Part shown: positions 57,939 to 64,000 of the stretch, in pieces
How positions within the stretch are numbered: the first letter of the stretch is position 1
Layout: each line of letters begins with the position of its first letter
NCBI RefSeq assembly: GCF_051020765.1
Contig: NW_027469329.1
Span: 62,001-126,000, forward strand
Direction of reading: 5' to 3'
DNA length: 64,000 nt
Origin: Lasioglossum baleicum
Taxonomy: Eukaryota; Arthropoda; Insecta; Hymenoptera; Halictidae
The notes under the pieces: model-generated
What the model saw: only the letters and a program-made list of their open reading frames with translations
Told to the model about the DNA's origin: nothing
Databases searched by the model: none
Translations under genes and position numbers: made by a program

Positions 57939-60703
57939 CGCATGACACATTACTCATAACGCATTACGCATAACGCATAACGCATAACGAATAACGCATA
58001 ATGCATAACGCATAACGCTTAACGCATGACGCATATCGCATAACGCATAATGCATAACGCATAACGGATAACGCATAACGCATAATGCATAACGCATAAC
58101 GCATAACGCATAACGCATAACGCATAACGCATAACGCATAACGCATAACGCATAACGCATATCGCATAACGCATAACGCATAACGCATAACGCATAACGG
58201 ATAACGCATAACGCATAATGCATAACGCATAACGCATAACGCATAACGCATAACGCATAACGCATAACGCATAACGCATAACGCATAACGCATAACGCAT
58301 AACGCATAACCCATAACGCATAACGCATAACCCATAACGAATAACGCATAACGCTCAATGGAAAAGTCATAACGCATAACGCTCAATGAAAAAGTCATAA
58401 TGCTTAACGCATAACGCATAACGCATAACGCATAACGCATAACGCATAACGCATAACGCATAACGCATAACGCATAACGCATAACGCATAACGCATAACG
58501 CATAACGCATAACGCATAACGCATAACGCATAACGCATAACGCATAACGCATAACGCACATCGCATAACGCATAACGCATAACGAATAACGCATAACGCA
58601 AAACGCATAACGCATAACGCATAACGCATAACGCATAACGCATAACGCATAACGCATAACGCATAACGCATAACGCATAACGCATAACGCATAACGCATA
58701 ACGCATAACGCATAACGCATAACGCATAACGCATAACGCATAACGCATAACGCATAACGCATAACGCATAACGCATGACGCATGACGCATAACGCATAAC
58801 GCATAACGCATAACGCATAACGCATAACGCGTAACGCATAACGGATAACGCATAACGCATAACGCATAACGGATAACCCATAACGCATAACGCATAAAGC
58901 ATAGTCCATAACGCATAACGCATAACGCATAACGCATAACGCATAACGAATAACGCATAACGCATAAAGCATAACGCTTAACGAATGACGCATAACGCAT
59001 AACGCATGACACATTACTCATAACGCATTACGCATAACGCATAACGCATAACGAATAACGCATAATGCATAACGCATAACGCTTAACGCATGACGCATAT
59101 CGCATAACGCATAACGCATAACGCATAACGCATAACGCATAACGCATAACGCATAACGCATAACGCATAACGCATAACGCATAACGAATAACGCATAACG
59201 CATAAAGCATAACGCATAACGCATAACGCATAACGCATAACGCATAACGCATAACGCATATCGCATAACGCATAACGCATAACGCATAACGCATAACGCA
59301 TAACGCATAACGCATAACGAATAACGCATAACGCATAAAGCATAACGCACATCGCATAACGCATAACGCATAACGCGTAACGCATAACGCATAACGCATA
59401 ACGCATAACGCATAACGCATATCGCATAACGCATAACGCATAACGCATAACGCATAACGCATAACGCATAACGCATAACGCATAACGCATAACGCATAAC
59501 GCACATCGCATAACGCATAACGCATAACGCGTAACGCATAACGCATAACGCATAACGCATAACGCATAACGCATAACGCATATCGCATAACGCATAACGC
59601 ATAACGCATAACGCATAACGCATAACGCATAACGAATAACGCATAACGCATAAAGCATAACGCACATCGCATAACGCATATCGCATAACGCATAACGCAT
59701 AACGCATAACGCATAACGCATAACGCATAACGCACATCGCATAACGCATAACGCATAACGCGTAACGCGTAACGCATAACGCATAACGCATAACGCATAA
59801 CGCATAACGCATATCGCATAACGCATAACGCATAACGCATAACGCATAACGCATAACGCATAACGAATAACGCATAACGCATAAAGCATAACGCTTAACG
59901 AATGACGCATAACGCATAACGCATGACACATTACTCATAACGCATTACGCATAACGCATAACGCATAACGAATAACGCATAATGCATAACGCATAACGCT
60001 TAACGCATGACGCATATCGCATAACGCATAACGCATAACGCATAACGGATAACGCATAACGCATAATGCATAACGCATAACGCATAACGCATAACGCATA
60101 ACGCATAACGCATAACGCATAACGCATAACGCATAACGCATAACGCATAACGCATAACGCATAACGCATAACGCATAACGCATAACGCATAACGCATAAC
60201 GCATAACGCATAACGCATAACGCATAACGCATAACGCATAACCCATAACGCATAACGCATAACGCATAACGCATAACGCATAACGCATAACGCATAACGC
60301 ATAACGCATAACGCATAACGCATAACGCATAACGCATAACGCATAACGCATAACGAATAACGCATAACGCATAACGCATAACGCATAACGCATAACGCAT
60401 AACGCATAACGCATAACGCATAACGCATAACGCATAACGCATAACGCATAACGCATAACGCATAACGCATAACGCATAACGCATAACGCATAACGCATAA
60501 CGCATAACGCATAACGCATAACGCGTAACGCATGACGCATAACGCATAACGCATAACGCATAACGCATAACGCATAACGCGTAACGCATAACGGATAACC
60601 CATAACGGATAACGCATAACGCATAACGCATAACGGATAACGCATGACGCATAACGGATAACCCATAACGCATAACGCATAAAGCATAGTCCATAACGCA
60701 TAA
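57939..60703 (+). repeat. HOR blocks marked by CGAATGA and sparse boxes
   Basis: Anchors lie at 57939, 59003 and 59920. A double element lies at 58352; none follows until 63259. The block at 59003-59920 is a dense mosaic of single CGCACAT, CGCATAT, CGAATAA, AGCATAA and CGCGTAA markers, like those at about 57000-57900 and 60800-61400. CGAATGA precedes these anchors. No gene is seen. Confidence 0.78.
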
Positions 60704-62159
60704 CGCATGACACATTACTCATAACGCATTACGCATAACGCATAACGCATAACGCATAACGCATAACGCATAACGCATAACGCATAACGCATAACGCATA
60801 ACGAATAACGCATAACGCATAAAGCATAACGCACATCGCATAACGCATAACGCATAACGCGTAACGCATAACGCATAACGCATAACGCATAACGCATAAC
60901 GCATATCGCATAACGCATAACGCATAACGCATAACGCATAACGCATAACGCATAACGCATAACGCATAACGCACATCGCATAACGCATAACGCATAACGC
61001 GTAACGCATAACGCATAACGCATAACGCATAACGCATAACGCATAACGCATATCGCATAACGCATAACGCATAACGCATAACGCATAACGCATAACGCAT
61101 AACGAATAACGCATAACGCATAAAGCATAACGCACATCGCATAACGCATATCGCATAACGCATAACGCATAACGCATAACGCATAACGCATAACGCATAA
61201 CGCATAACGCATAACGCACATCGCATAACGCATAACGCATAACGCGTAACGCGTAACGCATAACGCATAACGCATAACGCATAACGCATAACGCATAACG
61301 CATATCGCATAACGCATAACGCATAACGCATAACGCATAACGCATAACGCATAACGAATAACGCATAACGCATAAAGCATAACGCTTAACGAATGACGCA
61401 TAACGCATAACGCATGACACATTACTCATAACGCATTACGCATAACGCATAACGCATAACGAATAACGCATAATGCATAACGCATAACGCTTAACGCATG
61501 ACGCATATCGCATAACGCATAACGCATAACGCATAACGGATAACGCATAACGCATAATGCATAACGCATAACGCATAACGCATAACGCATAACGCATAAC
61601 GCATAACGCATAACGCATAACGCATAACGCATAACGCATAACGCATAACGCATAACGCATAACGCATAACGCATAACGCATAACGCATAACGCATAACGC
61701 ATAACGCATAACGCAAAACGCATAACGCATAACGCATAACGCATAACGCATAACCCATAACGCATAACGCATAACGCATAACGCATAACGCATAACGCAT
61801 AACGCATAACGCATAACGCATAACGCATAACGCATAACGCATAACGCATAACGCATAACGCATAACGCATAACGCATAACGCATAACGCATAACGCATAA
61901 CGCATAACGCATAACGCATAACGCATGACGCATGACGCATAACGCATAACGCATAACGCATAACGCATAACGCGTAACGCATGACGCATAACGCATAACG
62001 CATAACGCATAACGCATAACGCATAACGCATAACGCGTAACGCATAACGGATAACCCATAACGGATAACGCATAACGCATAACGCATAACGGATAACGCA
62101 TGACGCATAACGGATAACCCATAACGCATAACGCATAAAGCATAGTCCATAACGCATAA
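60704..62159 (+). repeat. Mosaic block plus canonical block
   Basis: The anchor at 60704 opens a mosaic of CGCACAT, CGCATAT, CGAATAA and AGCATAA markers like that at 59003. The anchor at 61411, preceded by CGAATGA, opens a mostly canonical block with CGCAAAA near 61712, CCCATAA near 61750 and the AGCATAG-TCCATAA pair at 62139. No A-rich box is present. No gene is seen. Confidence 0.78.
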
Positions 62160-64000
62160 CGCATGACACATTACTCATAACGCATTACGCATAACGCATA
62201 ACGCATAATGCATAACGCATTACGCATAACGCATAATGCATAACGCATTACGCATAACGCATAACGCTCAATGAAAAAGTCATAACGCATAACGCATAAC
62301 GCATAACGCATAACGCATAACGCATAACGCATAACGCATAACGCATAACGCATAACGCATAACGCATAACGCGTAACGCATAACGGATAACCCATAACGG
62401 ATAACGCATAACGCATAACGCATAACGGATAACGCATGACGCATAACGGATAACCCATAACGCATAACGCATAAAGCATAGTCCATAACGCATAACGCAT
62501 GACACATTACTCATAACGCATTACGCATAACGCATAACGCATAATGCATAACGCATTACGCATAACGCATAATGCATAACGCATTACGCATAACGCATAA
62601 CGCTCAATGAAAAAGTCATAACGCATAACGCATAACGCATAACGCATAACGCATAACGCATAACGCATAACGCATAACGCATAACGCATAACGCATAACG
62701 CATAACGCATAACGCATAACGCATAACGCATAACGCATAACGCATAACGCATAACGCATAACGCATAACGCATAACGCATAACGCATAACGCATAACGCA
62801 TAACGCATAACGCATAACGCATAACGCATAACGCATAACGCATAACGCATAACGCATAACGCATAACGCATAACGCATAACGCATAACGCATTACGCATG
62901 ACGCATGACGCATAACGCATAACGCATAACGCATAACGCATAACGCATAACGCATAACGCATAACGCATAACGCATAAAGCATAACGCTTAACGAATAAC
63001 GCATAACGCATAACGCATGACACATTACTCATAACGCATTACGCATAACGCATAACGCATAACGGATAACGCATAACGCTTAACACATGACGCATATCGC
63101 ATAACGCATAACGCAAAACGCATAACGGATAACGCATAACGCATAATGCATAACGCATAACGCATAACGCATAACGCATAACGCATAACGCATAACGCAT
63201 AACGCATAACGCATAACCCATAACGCATAACGCATAACCCATAACGAATAACGCATAACGCTCAATGGAAAAGTCATAACGCATAACGCTCAATGAAAAA
63301 GTCATAATGCTTAACGCATAACGCATAACGCATAACGCATAACGCATAACGCATAACGCATAACGCATAACGCATAACGCATAACGCATAACGCATAACG
63401 CACATCGCATAACGCATAACGCATAACGCATAACGCATAACGCATAACGAATAACGCATAACGAATAACGCATAACGCATAACGCATAACGCATAACGCA
63501 TAACGCGTAACGCATAACGCGTAACGCATAACGCATAACGCATAACGCATAACGCATAACGCATAACGCATAACGCATAACGCATAACGCATAACGCATA
63601 ACGCATAACGCATAACGCGTAACGCGTAACGCGTAACGCATAACGCATAACGCATAACGCATAACGCATAACGCATAACGTATAACGCATAACGCATAAC
63701 GCATAACGCATAACGCATAACGCATAACGCATAACGCATAACGCATAACGCATAACGCATAACGCATGACACATTACTCATAACGCATTACGCATAACGC
63801 ATAACGCATAACGGATAACGCATAATGCATAACGCATAACGCTTAACGCATGACGCATATCGCATAACGCATAACGCATAACGCATAACGCATAACGCAT
63901 AACGCATAACGCATAACGCATAACGCATAACGCATAACGCATAACGCATAACGCATAACGCATAACGCATAACGCATAACGCATAACGCATAACGCATAA
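62160..64000 (+). repeat. Trailing blocks to the window edge
   Basis: Anchors lie at 62160 and 62496 (both anchor-plus-box, each with a repeated TGCATAA-CGCATTA step), 63014 and 63763. A double element lies at 63259 and a canonical run at 62622-62887 (38 units). Triple CGCGTAA occurs near 63615. The array continues past the window end in canonical units. No gene is seen. Confidence 0.8.

Larger units (their letters stand above)
1..64000 (+). repeat. Heptanucleotide satellite array, unit CGCATAA, filling the whole window
   Basis: The sequence is read directly as back-to-back CGCATAA units in one orientation with no non-repeat interruption. Unit starts fall at positions congruent to 1 modulo 7 up to about 23331 and to 0 modulo 7 after it, because of one 6-base unit. 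The total is 9,142 heptamers plus 6 bases. The canonical unit holds three A, two C, one G and one T, so G+C is about 43% with strong A-over-T and C-over-G strand skew, and there is one CpG per unit. Substituted units occur at every one of the seven positions but recur in fixed orders, giving higher-order repeats. Both edges are inside the array. No gene, RNA or mobile element was recognised. Organism and function are not identifiable from this sequence alone. Confidence 0.97.

Noticed and set aside
56610..57950. Long - strand open reading frames (up to 446 codons) rich in MRYALCV
   Set aside because: All three - strand frames read the same heptapeptide because the unit lacks stops on that strand. 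There is no ribosome binding site, codon structure or domain, and frame ends are set by the anchor stops. This is a property of the repeat, not evidence of genes.
1..64000. CRISPR array
   Set aside because: CRISPR needs conserved repeats of about 23-50 bp separated by unique spacers. Here the intervals are the same heptamer with no unique sequence and no cas genes.
1..64000. Telomere repeat
   Set aside because: The unit TTATGCG is 7 bases like plant TTTAGGG but does not match it or other known telomere motifs. It lacks the G-rich strand, and the HOR modules are unlike terminal telomere tracts.
1..64000. Bacterial replication origin or plasmid iterons
   Set aside because: The TTATGCG unit superficially resembles the start of a DnaA box (TTATCCACA) but lacks its 3' part. 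Iterons are about 17-22 bp and present in small numbers beside a rep gene, which is absent.
1..64000. Firm assignment to a cyanobacterial STRR or to a named eukaryotic satellite
   Set aside because: Heptamer length alone fits both. No flanking gene or known satellite consensus is available in the window, so naming an organism would be a guess.

Overview
This window is one uninterrupted tandem repeat from end to end. The unit is the 7-base sequence CGCATAA on the + strand (TTATGCG on the - strand), always in the same orientation. I found no protein gene, RNA gene, insertion sequence, CRISPR array, origin or telomere tract. The length resolves as 9,142 heptamers plus one 6-base unit at 23332-23337. 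Most units are the exact consensus. The others are substituted heptamers that recur in fixed orders, so the array has a clear higher-order repeat (HOR) structure. Both window edges lie inside the array, so its true length and flanks are unknown.

The HOR is built from a few recurring modules. (1) An 'anchor' of four variant units (CGCATGA, CACATTA, CTCATAA, CGCATTA or close variants) occurs 77 times by my count. It carries stop codons in all three - strand frames. (2) A 56-bp 'double element' with two A-rich boxes (core TCAATGAAAAAGTC and TCAATGGAAAAGTC) occurs about 54 times. (3) A single-box module occurs about 17 times in two subfamilies. (4) An anchor followed by a single box occurs 16 times. 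Between modules lie perfect CGCATAA runs of up to 82 units. Their length varies between otherwise matching copies.

Layout: 1-8365 mixed modules with a 2.3-kb segmental duplication; 8366-19495 composite anchor blocks repeated several times, with a ladder of short blocks at 14771-15533; 19496-23191 a tandem pair with a period of about 1.98 kb; 23192-27922 closely spaced single-box modules and the only register slip; 27923-36147 a 2,296-bp duplication and short anchor blocks; 36148-44330 a 4,242-bp tandem duplication; 45955-52639 a 3,402-bp tandem duplication with 182-bp sub-blocks; 54628-64000 a block family marked by variants CGAATGA and TACATTA.

The - strand reads open for hundreds of codons in every frame, always as the cyclic heptapeptide MRYALCV. 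This is arithmetic: the unit is 7 bases, has no - strand stop, and 7 is not a multiple of 3. The + strand has TAA in every frame every 21 bases. I treat none of these frames as genes.

The organism cannot be named from this sequence. Two contexts fit. Eukaryotic heterochromatic satellites include 7-bp units in very long arrays. Heterocystous cyanobacteria carry short tandemly repeated heptanucleotides (STRR), normally far shorter than this. Length and HOR organisation favour the first; heptamer identity alone would allow the second. All counts and coordinates were read by eye.
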